18,380 nt of DNA from Verrucomicrobiia bacterium (lineage in GTDB: Bacteria > Verrucomicrobiota > Verrucomicrobiia > JABWAM01): contig JABWAM010000014.1 in the NCBI GenBank assembly GCA_013360985.1, forward strand, positions 1-18,380, written 5' to 3'. Below are positions 9,018-16,188 of the stretch, piece by piece (position 1 is the first letter of the stretch; each line of letters opens with the position of its first letter). The notes below the pieces were generated by a model. It worked only from the letters and a program-made list of their open reading frames with translations, made no database searches and was not told where the DNA came from. A program made the position numbers and the translations under genes.

Positions 9018-9299
9018 CTACAGGCTCTGTTGCTTTGCGCGATCATAGAAATGTTCCTCCTCCGAAGAGAAAGGGCGGACCGCCAGAACGCGAACCTGAT
9101 TGCCGTTGGTGCGGTAGAGCGCGAAGAGCCCTCGGCCGGCGGCGGTGCGTCCAAGGCAAATGTAACGGGCGCGTGCGGCGAAGGGAGGCGCATCCGGCGC
9201 GAGACGGAGACAGAACGGATCCTCGAACGCCTCTTCGATTTCGCCGGGTACAAACGGCGTTTTGACGTCGAACGGGGGATTGAGCCAGTCGAAGTCCAT
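9018..9299 (-). CDS. BrnT-like ribonuclease toxin
   Basis: This 93-residue protein resembles BrnT toxins (RelE-like fold, mRNA cleavage). It shows an N-terminal FDWLNPP, then EIEEAFEDPFCLRL, a central ARARYICLGRTAAGRGLFALYRT, and QVRVLAVRPFSSEEEHFY, equivalent to the typical strand order F-E-W, E-A-x-x-x-F-x-D-P, R-x-x-x-x-G, and I-R-I-I-S-A-R...E-R-x-x-Y. The usual K-x-x-x-N-x-x-K-H segment after the first strand is replaced by VKTPFVPGE, so this is a divergent branch. The ATG at 9299 lies about 45 nt from a possible sigma-70-type start site. A BrnA-like antitoxin follows. Family assignment is likely; whether it is active is unknown. Confidence 0.7.
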   Translation of the reverse strand: MDFDWLNPPFDVKTPFVPGEIEEAFEDPFCLRLAPDAPPFAARARYICLGRTAAGRGLFALYRTNGNQVRVLAVRPFSSEEEHFYDRAKQQSL

Positions 9300-9350
9300 G
9301 GGGGTTTCTGCGGTGTGATTTCAGATTCCCAAGCGTCTGCGGCTACATTG

Positions 9351-9379
9351 TCCATACACCGTGAATACATGCGCGTCAA
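9351..9379 (-). promoter_or_regulatory. Candidate sigma-70-type promoter of the toxin-antitoxin pair
   Basis: TTGACG (9374-9379) and TATGGA (9351-9356) are separated by exactly 17 nt, just downstream of the dusB stop and about 50 nt before the toxin ATG. The -35 is good and the -10 is weak (three of six consensus bases). Confidence 0.4.
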
Positions 9380-9396
9380 GCGGTTTCAGCATTTTT

Positions 9397-10491
9397 TTAC
9401 CACCATTCGCTGGGGCCGCGAGGGATGGGGAGACCATCCTTTGAGAGAGAATCGGCATGGAGGACATCCTGAGGACGGTACTGCGGGAGGAGTTCGCCGT
9501 CGGGACCGAGGAACGGCTGCCGCCACGCGCGCCAATGGGCGACGATCGCGTCGAAATCGGCGCGCGTTCGCAGGCCGGCGAGGCGGCGCTTGAACTCCGC
9601 CGCCGGCCCGAGGCGGCGTACGGACCATGCGGCGACCTTTCGAAACATGCGGCAGCCGGTTTCCTCGCCGAAGACGTCCGCCATGCGGTCGAGGTGCGCG
9701 GACATGAAGGCGATCCGCGCGTCGAAACCGGGTTCGGCGGGAGGCGTTGCGCCGTCGAGTAGAGCGCGCGTCTGAGCAAAGATCCAGGGGTTCGAGAAGG
9801 CGCCGCGTCCAATGCTCACCGCGGCGCACCCGGTTCTTTCGAACATCTCTTTTGCCGCGCGAGGGGTGGTGACATCTCCGTTGCCCACGACGGGGATCCG
9901 GCGAACGGCGCGAACGACGGCGGCGATGCCGTCGAGGTTGACGCGGCCTGAAAATCCTTGGGCGCGCGTGCGTCCGTGGATGGTGATCGCGGCGGCGCCG
10001 GCGTCTTCCGCGGCGCGGGCGACGTCGGGCGCGGTGAGGTTTTCGGAATCCCAGCCGAGGCGCATTTTGCAGGTGAGCGGGATGCGCAGCGCGGCGGTCA
10101 TCGTCCGAACAAGGCGCGCGACGCGGGCGGTATCGGCGAGGAGCGCGGCGCCGCTCCCCGCGCGGACGACTTTGCGGACGGGGCACCCCATGTTCACATC
10201 CACCATGCGGACTCCCCGCTCTTGGAGGAGGAGGGCGGCGTCGCGCATCTCCTCGGGAACGGCGCCGAAGAGTTGGACGGCGAGCGGCTCATCTCCGGGC
10301 GCCGTTTCGATCAGTTTGAACGACTTCGCGTGGCGCTCGAGGAGAGAGCGCGCGTTGACGAGATCGGTGGTGGCCAGGCCGAGGCCGCCCAGCGGACGGA
10401 TGGCGAGGCGGAAAGGCAGGTTCGTGTAGCCCGCGAGCGGCGCGAGGAAAAGGTTGGAGGAGATCGCGATCTCTCCGATGCGGACGGGCAT
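9397..10491 (-). CDS. dusB: tRNA-dihydrouridine synthase, DusB/NifR3 type
   Basis: DusB-type enzymes reduce specific uridines in the tRNA D-loop using FMN and NADPH. The 364-residue protein has the TIM-barrel entry LFLAPLAGYTNLPFR (14-28), the catalytic DVNMGCPVRKV with Cys103, TCKMRLGW with Lys142, IHGRTRAQGFSG (171-182) for FMN phosphate and substrate contact, and VVGNGDV (201-207). These match the NifR3/DusB subgroup. The helical C-terminal domain is present, and a Pro-rich tail of about 35 residues (from 330) extends beyond the usual end. The ATG at 10491 has no clear Shine-Dalgarno. It is divergent from the metallopeptidase gene with about 105 bp between starts, which must hold promoters for both, though none stands out. 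Confidence 0.95.
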   Translation of the reverse strand: MPVRIGEIAISSNLFLAPLAGYTNLPFRLAIRPLGGLGLATTDLVNARSLLERHAKSFKLIETAPGDEPLAVQLFGAVPEEMRDAALLLQERGVRMVDVNMGCPVRKVVRAGSGAALLADTARVARLVRTMTAALRIPLTCKMRLGWDSENLTAPDVARAAEDAGAAAITIHGRTRAQGFSGRVNLDGIAAVVRAVRRIPVVGNGDVTTPRAAKEMFERTGCAAVSIGRGAFSNPWIFAQTRALLDGATPPAEPGFDARIAFMSAHLDRMADVFGEETGCRMFRKVAAWSVRRLGPAAEFKRRLAGLRTRADFDAIVAHWRAWRQPFLGPDGELLPQYRPQDVLHADSLSKDGLPIPRGPSEWW

Positions 10492-10596
10492 GAGGGAAAC
10501 GTAGCGGAGGGAGACCGACGGGAAAAGCCGCGGATGAGATCCCGATCTTCACCACGCTCGAAATGCGGGCGCGATTTCGCTAGATGAGAATCCGTG

Positions 10597-11241
10597 ATGC
10601 GCTCGGCATGGTGGCTCCTGGGAATTGTCTGCGCGCTGCCGCTGCGCGGAGCGGAGGAGACGGCATTTGGCCAACTGACGTTCGCGGGGCTTTCTCCCGA
10701 GATGCAGATCGCGGCGCGGCGCGTCGTCGTGGCGACGGGAGCGCGTTTCGATCGTCTCTTCGGAACGTCTGTGGGACGCATGCCGACGGTCGTGCGTTGG
10801 GTGGCCGCGGAGGAGGTCGTGTGCGGAGGAGAGGAAATTGGAGGGATGAGCGGCCTCTGCGTCGTGCGGGAGGGGCGCGCGGAAATTCTTGTGGCGACGC
10901 GCGCAAACGCCGCGGTTGCGGCGATCCTCGCGCACGAGGCGACGCATGCCTTTCTTGCGGAGGCCTTCGGGGCGGTGCGCGATCCGTTCCTGAACGAGGG
11001 ATTGGCACAATGGTTCGCGGCGCAGGCGTGGCCGCCGCTGCGCAACGAGTTGCGCCATCTCTGGTTGAAGGGCGGGCCGAGGACGTCCTCTTCGCCCTAC
11101 GTCGCGGGTTTTCACTGGATCGAGGAGCATGTCGAACGTCCCGGTTTTGGGGAGTTCGTAAAAACGGGAAGAGACGCGACTTCGAAAAGCGTGGACGATC
11201 TCGAGAAGCGATGGCGCGAATTCGCGCGAGGGCGGAAATGA
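10597..11241 (+). CDS. Secreted HExxH zinc metallopeptidase-like protein
   Basis: This is the only plus-strand gene. Its 214 residues start with a signal peptide (MRSAWWLLGIVCALPLRGA, cleavage after about residue 19). The zinc motif HEATH sits in ILAHEATHAFLAE, and about 18 residues further NEGLAQWF provides the third ligand Glu, the gluzincin/peptidase MA-like arrangement. The C-terminus is basic and helical with no membrane anchor. A GTG directly precedes the ATG; I chose the ATG at 10597. It is probably exported, with unknown substrate. It faces the ABC ATPase gene convergently, 39 bp apart, and is divergent from dusB, so it appears to be a single-gene transcript. Confidence 0.8.
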   Translation: MRSAWWLLGIVCALPLRGAEETAFGQLTFAGLSPEMQIAARRVVVATGARFDRLFGTSVGRMPTVVRWVAAEEVVCGGEEIGGMSGLCVVREGRAEILVATRANAAVAAILAHEATHAFLAEAFGAVRDPFLNEGLAQWFAAQAWPPLRNELRHLWLKGGPRTSSSPYVAGFHWIEEHVERPGFGEFVKTGRDATSKSVDDLEKRWREFARGRK

Positions 11242-11244
11242 GGA

Positions 11245-11267
11245 GGCCGGGGTTCGGCGCGCCGGCC
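11245..11267. terminator. Possible bidirectional terminator hairpin between convergent genes
   Basis: GGCCGG and CCGGCC form a 6-bp stem, and the intervening bases contain CGGCGCGCCG, itself a palindrome. It lies between two convergent stop codons, where a shared terminator is expected, but there is no T-tract on either side. Confidence 0.35.
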
Positions 11268-11280
11268 GCTCCAGGCGGGT

Positions 11281-11949
11281 TCAGTTCACGATCTTTCCAT
11301 CGCGGATTTCGATGCGGCGGCTCGCTTGGGCGGCGATCTTCGGATCGTGGGTGACGAGGACGATGGTGCGCCCTTGGCGGCTGAGGTCGCGAAAGAGGGC
11401 CAGGATGGATTCGCCCGTGGCGGTGTCGAGATTGCCGGTCGGTTCGTCGGCGAAGACGATGCGTGGATCGTTGACGAGCGCGCGCGCGATCGCGACGCGC
11501 TGGCATTGGCCGCCGGAGAGTTGGCTGGGGCGGTGGCGCGCGCGGTTGGAGAGGCCGACGTGTTCAAGGGCGCGACGCGCTCTTTCGCGGCGTTCGCGCG
11601 CGGAGAAGCCGGCGTAGATCAGGGGGAGTTCGACGTTTTGGACGACGTCGAGGCGCGGGAGGAGATTGAACGATTGAAAGATGAACCCGATCTTGCGATT
11701 GCGGATGGCGGCGAGCGCGTTCGGCGATGCCCGGGAAATGTCCTCGCCGTCGAGAACGACTTTTCCTTCGGTGGGCGAATCGAGGCAGCCCACGAGATGC
11801 ATGAGGGTGGATTTGCCGCTGCCCGAGGGGCCGATGATCGCGATGAATTCGCCCGACTCGATCACGAGGTCCACCCCGTCGAGGGCGCGCACCTCATCCT
11901 CCGCCATGCGGTAAATTTTTCGGACGCCGTGAATTTCGACGAGAGGCAC
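11281..11949 (-). CDS. ABC transporter ATP-binding protein, LolD/MacB type
   Basis: This 222-residue ATPase is complete: Walker A GPSGSGKS (40-47), Q-loop Gln92 in FIFQSFNLLPRL, signature LSGGQ (144-148), Walker B IVFADEP (163-169) and switch His201 in VTHD. NLLPRLDVVQNVELPLIYAG and DEPTGNLDTATG are typical of the LolD/MacB/FtsE group, which energises lipoprotein release, efflux or cell-envelope complexes. The normal partner, a MacB/LolCE-type permease, is not in the window, so the gene looks orphaned here. It starts at a GTG (11949); no in-frame ATG or Shine-Dalgarno is near. Upstream lies about 100 bp of spacer and then the 291-bp repeat, which may have separated it from a former partner. 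Confidence 0.93.
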   Translation of the reverse strand: MPLVEIHGVRKIYRMAEDEVRALDGVDLVIESGEFIAIIGPSGSGKSTLMHLVGCLDSPTEGKVVLDGEDISRASPNALAAIRNRKIGFIFQSFNLLPRLDVVQNVELPLIYAGFSARERRERARRALEHVGLSNRARHRPSQLSGGQCQRVAIARALVNDPRIVFADEPTGNLDTATGESILALFRDLSRQGRTIVLVTHDPKIAAQASRRIEIRDGKIVN

Positions 11950-12049
11950 GACGCGAGGATGACGGCGAAAACGAGGCTGATGAAGAAAAAAACATCGGAT
12001 CCCCGCGGACGGCGCCGCACGGACGCGGGATCAAGAGGGGGCAGTCCCC

Positions 12050-12340
12050 AAATCCCCGCGCAAGACATGGGTGGAGTCCATCCTCGGTCGAGGAACATGC
12101 GACGCCCTCGCAACATTTTGGATTCAACGGCTCGGCCGGCGGCCTGCCCTACCTCGCTTCGCGATGAGGTCGGGAAAGAACAGGTTTCGTCCGAACCCTT
12201 TCGGGGCCGGTCGAGCCGTCGCACCCTTCGTATGGGGAGTCCGGAATCTCGACACGACCCACCTCTCCGATCCTCCATGGATGATGATGAGGGTGGCTCT
12301 CCGAAAATTGAGTTGATCCGTGGATTGGGGCAGTCGTCCG
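12050..12340 (+). repeat. 291-bp dispersed non-coding repeat, copy 1
   Basis: This segment matches 15852-16142 in inverted orientation, by eye at roughly nine bases in ten, with small indels (including one 3-bp GAT unit). The outer ends form an imperfect inverted repeat: AAATCCCCGCG at the left and, read inward from the right, AATCCACGGA. It occupies most of the 408-bp gap between the ABC ATPase and the URO-D gene. Indels that change frame between the copies argue against coding. It may be a MITE-like element or another dispersed intergenic repeat. No clear target-site duplication was found. Confidence 0.85.
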
Positions 12341-12357
12341 AAGCGATCAACCGTCGA

Positions 12358-13443
12358 TCAGCGGACGTAACGTTCCGGGCGTTCTTTCGCGTGGCGATCC
12401 AGTCCGTCCATGATCGCGGCGCAACTGGCCTGCCAACGGTCGGCGGGGATGTCTTCGGTGATGCCCATGAGGAACCCCTCGGAGCGACCGGCCTCCTCGG
12501 CGAGGCGAAAGGCGATCTCTTCGACCTCGGCAACGGGGCAGAGGTGGCGCGAAGAAGGGAAGTTGATCCAGAGGATCTTGTCGGGCCAGGCGGCGCGCGC
12601 CTCGGCGAGCGTCATGTCGGTGTCTGGCGCGGGCGTGAACGCCTCGATGTAATCGAGCGCCGAGCGCGCGACGAGAGGCGCAAGGAGCCGGCAGTTCGCG
12701 TCGAGATGACAGCCGAGGAGCTTGCCGCGGCGATGCAGGGCTTCCGCGGCTTCGTGATAGTGCGGGAGATAATATTCCTCGAAGCCCTTCGGTCCGATGA
12801 CGTCGGCGACGACGTTGCCGCCGTAGTTGGCGATGAGGGCGGGCGAGTCGGCGACGAGGGAATAGACGGCGCGACGCTGTTCCACGTTGGCGGCGTAGAG
12901 TTTTAGAATCTCATCGCGCGCGTCCATCCACTGAACGCAGAAGTCCTGCATCTCCATGAGGGAGCCTGAAATCAAGTCTTGCAACGGCTCGAGCCCCAAC
13001 GCGGCGCGGAAGATAGCGTCCTCGCCGAAGGCGGCCTGGGCGCGGGCAAAGGCCTCGTGATTCGGGAGGTAGCGCGCGTCGCGGATGAAGAAGTCGAGGG
13101 CCTTGTAATCCTCTGGAGACTTGAAAAGTTTCTCGTGCCACCAGATCGTGAAGCCCGCCTCCTCGTGAAGAGATTCGAGGACGCCGACGGGTGTTGCATA
13201 ACGAGTTCGCACGAACTTCTTGCCCTCGCGCCATTCGACCGCTTCGGTCGTGCGGACGTTGGGGCGGATGGTGCGGAACGCGGGGATATCGCGTTTGACG
13301 ACGCAGAGGCCGCGGTTGCGGAGCGCGCGTTCCGCGGCGCATTGAGGGATCTTGTTTTCATACATGGTGAACGGGACCTTGTCGGTCCGTTCGCCGCGAA
13401 GGGCGGCTTCGACGCGGGCGCGAGGAGTGAAGGCGCGAGACAT
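12358..13443 (-). CDS. URO-D family protein (uroporphyrinogen decarboxylase-like, probably not HemE)
   Basis: This 361-residue protein has the URO-D barrel: start RARVEAALRGERTDKVPF, GGNVVADVIGPKGFEEYYLPHYHEAAEALHRRGKLLGCHLDANC, then DYIEAFTPAPDTDMTLAEAR, and ILWINFPS. The ordering (P-x-x-F-x-x-Y, then H-x-D/C-G) is that of the URO-D superfamily, which also contains methyltransferases acting on methylcobamide (MtaA/MtbA/CmuA). The HemE RQAGR substrate motif is not present near the N-terminus, so a true haem enzyme is unlikely. Such paralogues are abundant in Verrucomicrobiota and Lentisphaerae and their substrates are mostly unknown. The ATG at 13443 is 4 bp from the lipoprotein stop, so it is probably the last gene of an accD-rplY-lipoprotein operon. 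Confidence 0.85.
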   Translation of the reverse strand: MSRAFTPRARVEAALRGERTDKVPFTMYENKIPQCAAERALRNRGLCVVKRDIPAFRTIRPNVRTTEAVEWREGKKFVRTRYATPVGVLESLHEEAGFTIWWHEKLFKSPEDYKALDFFIRDARYLPNHEAFARAQAAFGEDAIFRAALGLEPLQDLISGSLMEMQDFCVQWMDARDEILKLYAANVEQRRAVYSLVADSPALIANYGGNVVADVIGPKGFEEYYLPHYHEAAEALHRRGKLLGCHLDANCRLLAPLVARSALDYIEAFTPAPDTDMTLAEARAAWPDKILWINFPSSRHLCPVAEVEEIAFRLAEEAGRSEGFLMGITEDIPADRWQASCAAIMDGLDRHAKERPERYVR

Positions 13444-13447
13444 CGGA

Positions 13448-13960
13448 TCACCATTGGGCGGACGTCATGCGGCGCCAGGCGTCGGTCGGCGGGGCTTGGG
13501 GAGGGCCGCCGCGTTTCGCCTCGACGAGCGAGAGGCGCACGCGGCCCGCGCGATCGGTTTGTCGGTCCACGATCAGGCAGAGGCGTTGGTCGAGGGCGTT
13601 CCGGTCGAGCGTGAACGGGATCGTCAGCAGATCGGTTTCGCCGGGTTTGAAGCGCACGTCGTTCAAGCCGACGCTCTCGAGCAGGCTGCGATCATGGGGA
13701 ATCTCCACGTCGCGCCCGACGCGGAGCGTAAAGCGGTCCCGGATCAAGGAGTTGGCGACGCCCGACCGATTGGCGACTTCGACGCGGACGCGAAGATGGA
13801 GGCGCCCGTCGCGCGCCGCGTACTCGACATCGCGCAACGCGAACGAGAACGGTTTTGCGGGGACTTCTTCCCCATAGCGATAGACGCGGTTGTGGAAGTC
13901 GGCGCAACCCGCGGCGACGAGCGCGAGGAGGACCACTGGGATCGCGGCGAAGAGGCGCAT
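13448..13960 (-). CDS. Small hypothetical lipoprotein
   Basis: This 170-residue protein starts with a lipoprotein signal: MRLFAAIPVVLLALVAAGC, with the lipobox LVAAGC and Cys19 as the lipidated residue. The mature part has beta-rich segments FSFALRDVEYAARDGRLHLRVRVEVANRSG and DLLTIPFTLD, reminiscent of beta-sandwich lipoproteins, but I do not recognise a family. The ATG at 13960 is 17 bp after the rplY stop, and the stop is 4 bp before the URO-D ATG, so it is in the middle of a likely operon. Asp at +2 after the Cys would mean inner-membrane retention under the E. coli rule; whether that holds here is unknown. Confidence 0.75.
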   Translation of the reverse strand: MRLFAAIPVVLLALVAAGCADFHNRVYRYGEEVPAKPFSFALRDVEYAARDGRLHLRVRVEVANRSGVANSLIRDRFTLRVGRDVEIPHDRSLLESVGLNDVRFKPGETDLLTIPFTLDRNALDQRLCLIVDRQTDRAGRVRLSLVEAKRGGPPQAPPTDAWRRMTSAQW

Positions 13961-13977
13961 GGCCGCCCGACGAGGCG

Positions 13978-14712
13978 CTATTTCTTCGCGCCTTGATCGG
14001 CCGTCTTTTCCGCAGCGGGTTTGGCGCCTTTGGCTTCGGCGGCAGGCTTGGTTTCGCCCTCTTCTTCGCCTTCAGCCTTCTTCTCGCGGATCACCTCGGG
14101 TTCCTTCATCTCGGCGGCGGCCGGAGCGGCTTCCTCCTCCTTCGTCGGCGCGAGGACGATGAAGACGGAGACGTCGGCGTGGCTGATTACGGTGACGTTC
14201 GCCGGAACCTTGAGATCTTTGACGTGAATGTTGCCGCCGATGAGAAGGGCGGAGACATCGATTTCGACGCGTTCGGGGAGATCTTTGGGGAGACATTCGA
14301 CCTCGAGCTCGCGGAGGGCTTGTTCGAGGACGCCGCCGCCGGTGCGGACGCCCTCCGGTTCGCCGAGGGCGAAGATCGGCACGCGCGCGCGAAGTTTTTC
14401 GTCCGAGCGGATTTCATGAAAATCGAGATGGAGAATTCGGTCGGTGAGCGGATGGCGTTGGATTTCCTGGATGAAGGCGAGGCGTTCCGCGCTTCGCCCT
14501 TTCTCTTCGACCGTCAACTGGACGAGCATATTTTCGCTCGTGGCGTGTTTGAAGATGCGGGCGACCTCCATCTCCGCCACCTGGATTTGGGTGGATTGGG
14601 TGTGGGCGCCGTAGATCACGGCGGGGATCAGGCCCTGGGCGCGAGAGTGTTTCGCGAAACGGCGTCCGGCGCCGTCGCGGGGGAGGGCTTTGAGGGAAAC
14701 GTGCTTCGCCAT
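13978..14712 (-). CDS. rplY: 50S ribosomal protein L25/general stress protein Ctc (TL5 type)
   Basis: This 244-residue protein binds the 5S rRNA in the large subunit. The L25 domain runs from residue 1 to about 95: GRRFAKHSRAQGLIPAVIYG, then LTDRILHLDFHEI. The second, CTC/TL5-specific beta domain follows (about 96-185): VPIFALGEPEGVRTGGGVLEQALRELEVECLP and IDVSALLIGGNIHVKDLKVP. A Glu/Ala/Lys-rich tail (190-244) is unstructured and common in long L25 proteins. The ATG at 14712 starts MAKHVSLKA. It lies 76 bp after accD and 17 bp before the lipoprotein gene. The usual partner gene pth (peptidyl-tRNA hydrolase) is not downstream; a lipoprotein gene occupies that place. Confidence 0.96.
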   Translation of the reverse strand: MAKHVSLKALPRDGAGRRFAKHSRAQGLIPAVIYGAHTQSTQIQVAEMEVARIFKHATSENMLVQLTVEEKGRSAERLAFIQEIQRHPLTDRILHLDFHEIRSDEKLRARVPIFALGEPEGVRTGGGVLEQALRELEVECLPKDLPERVEIDVSALLIGGNIHVKDLKVPANVTVISHADVSVFIVLAPTKEEEAAPAAAEMKEPEVIREKKAEGEEEGETKPAAEAKGAKPAAEKTADQGAKK

Positions 14713-14788
14713 AGGAGATGCCAAAAAAGAAGTTGAGTAAGCCGGAAAGTCTAGCAGAAGGCCGTTCGGGGCGCAATGGACAAGTTGC

Positions 14789-15727
14789 TCATCGCCGCGG
14801 GGAGGTGCGCGAAGTGAAATCGAGGACGCGCGAGAGCGTGGAGCGCAACTCCGTACGGGGCACGATGCGGTCAATGAGCCCGTGGCCGAGGAGGAACTCC
14901 GCGGTCTGGAAGCCCTCGGGAAGCTCCTCGCGCGTCGTCTCGCGAATGACGCGCGCGCCCGCAAAGCCGATCATCGCCTTCGGTTCGGCGAGGATGACGT
15001 CGCCCAGGGATCCGAAGCTGGCCATGACTCCCGCCATGGTGGGATTGGTGAGGACGTTCACGCAGGCGAGGCGCGCCCGAGCGTGGCGGGCGAGGGCGGC
15101 GCTGGTCTTTGCCATCTGCATCAGGCTGAACATGCCTTCATACATGCGGGCGCCGCCTGACGCGCAGACAAGAATGACGGGGAGCTTGGCGCGGGTTGAA
15201 TTCTCGATGATTCGGGTGATCTTCTCGCCGACGACGGAGCCCATGCTCCCGCCGAGAAACTCGAAATCCATGACTGCCAGACCGGTGCGCCGCCCTTCGA
15301 TTTCGCAAAAGCCCGAAACGACGGCATCCTTGAGGCCGGTCTTTTTCTGATTGGCGCGCAGCTTTGGCGCGTAGCTGACCACGCCGCGAAACCCGAGGGC
15401 GTCCACGGAGGAGAGGCCCGCATCCGTTTCTTCGAAGGTGCCGGGGTCCGCGAGCCAGGCGATCCGGTCGCGCGATCGGGCGGGGAAATGGAATCGGCAT
15501 TTGGGGCAGACGCGTTGCGATTCCTGGAGCTCTTTCGAGGTGATCATCTCATCGCAACCGCCGCAGCGGATCCAGAGTCCCTTGGGGATATCGCGACGTT
15601 TCGCGCCGCTGACCTCGCGGGGTTTATCGAACACCTTGGGGAGCGCGGCGGAGGTTCTCGCGGGCGCGGCACGAGGCGGAGCGGAGGGCGGAGAGGCGGA
15701 GGCGTTGGCTTTTGAGGAATCTTCCAC
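14789..15727 (-). CDS. accD: Acetyl-CoA carboxylase carboxyltransferase beta subunit
   Basis: AccD with AccA transfers the carboxyl group from biotin carrier protein to acetyl-CoA, the first step of fatty acid synthesis. The 312-residue protein has the N-terminal zinc ribbon, with CGGC (55-58) and CPKC (74-77), then the crotonase-like carboxyltransferase domain: VMDFEFLGGSMGSVVGEKI, VCASGGARMYEGMFSLMQMAKTSAAL, and LTNPTMAGVMASFGSLGDVILAEPKAMIGFAGARVI. The Ala/Pro-rich extension before the ribbon is about 28 residues longer than in E. coli. It starts at a GTG (15727); a stop lies in frame just upstream. Closely followed by rplY. A weak promoter candidate is just upstream. Confidence 0.97.
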   Translation of the reverse strand: MEDSSKANASASPPSAPPRAAPARTSAALPKVFDKPREVSGAKRRDIPKGLWIRCGGCDEMITSKELQESQRVCPKCRFHFPARSRDRIAWLADPGTFEETDAGLSSVDALGFRGVVSYAPKLRANQKKTGLKDAVVSGFCEIEGRRTGLAVMDFEFLGGSMGSVVGEKITRIIENSTRAKLPVILVCASGGARMYEGMFSLMQMAKTSAALARHARARLACVNVLTNPTMAGVMASFGSLGDVILAEPKAMIGFAGARVIRETTREELPEGFQTAEFLLGHGLIDRIVPRTELRSTLSRVLDFTSRTSPRR

Positions 15728-15736
15728 GGGGCGACA

Positions 15737-15765
15737 AGGTTAGCCTGCGGATTCTCCGACTTCAA
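15737..15765 (-). promoter_or_regulatory. Weak candidate promoter of accD
   Basis: TTGAAG (15760-15765) and TAACCT (15737-15742) are 17 nt apart, and the -10 ends only 9 nt from the GTG, implying a nearly leaderless mRNA. The -10 match is poor. The spacer also holds a hairpin CGGACC-GAA-GGTCCG at 15815-15829. Confidence 0.25.
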
Positions 15766-15851
15766 CATGATCGGCACGCGCCGCGTTCGGCCTCCGGCGC
15801 GTTGGTTTCGCCGTCGGACCGAAGGTCCGGATCGGCCGCACGCGACGGCCG

Positions 15852-16142
15852 GATGATTTCCCAAATCCACGGATCAGTTCGATTTTCAGAGAGCAACCCT
15901 CCTCATCATCCATGGAGGATCGGAGGGGCGGGTCGTGTCGAGATTTCCGACTCTCCACAAGAGAAGGGTGTGACGGCTCGGCCGGCCCCGAAAGGGTTCG
16001 GACGAAACCTGTTCTTTCCCGACCTCATCGCGAAGCGAGGTAGGGCGAGGCCGCCGGCCGAGCCGTTGAATCCAAAATGTCGCGAGGCGTCGCATGTTCC
16101 TCGACCGAGGATGGACTCCACCCATGTCTTACGCGGGGATTT
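15852..16142 (-). repeat. 291-bp dispersed non-coding repeat, copy 2
   Basis: Inverted copy of 12050-12340. It fills most of the 460-bp gap between accD and the transposase. Its outer end (AAATCCCCGCG read on the minus strand) lies about 20-30 bp from the putative end of the IS element. The two copies point away from each other around the accD-rplY-URO-D block. Confidence 0.85.
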
Positions 16143-16172
16143 CAGATCTCCTGACATACCCCCGTGCGAAAA

Positions 16173-16188
16173 TGTCCGCTTTTTGCGT
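16173..16188 (+). repeat. Terminal-repeat-like 16-mer at the IS end, left copy
   Basis: TGTCCGCTTTTTGCGT overlaps the first base of the transposase stop. The same 16-mer occurs inverted and without mismatch at 17845-17860. Confidence 0.6.

Noticed and set aside
12050..12340. Small protein encoded by the dispersed repeat (frames such as ESILGRGTCDA... in both copies)
   Set aside because: Indels between the copies change the frame and no start site or conserved protein reading is visible.
11326..12906. Long plus-strand open frame of 526 codons
   Set aside because: Antisense to the ABC ATPase and URO-D genes and running through the non-coding repeat; no domain.
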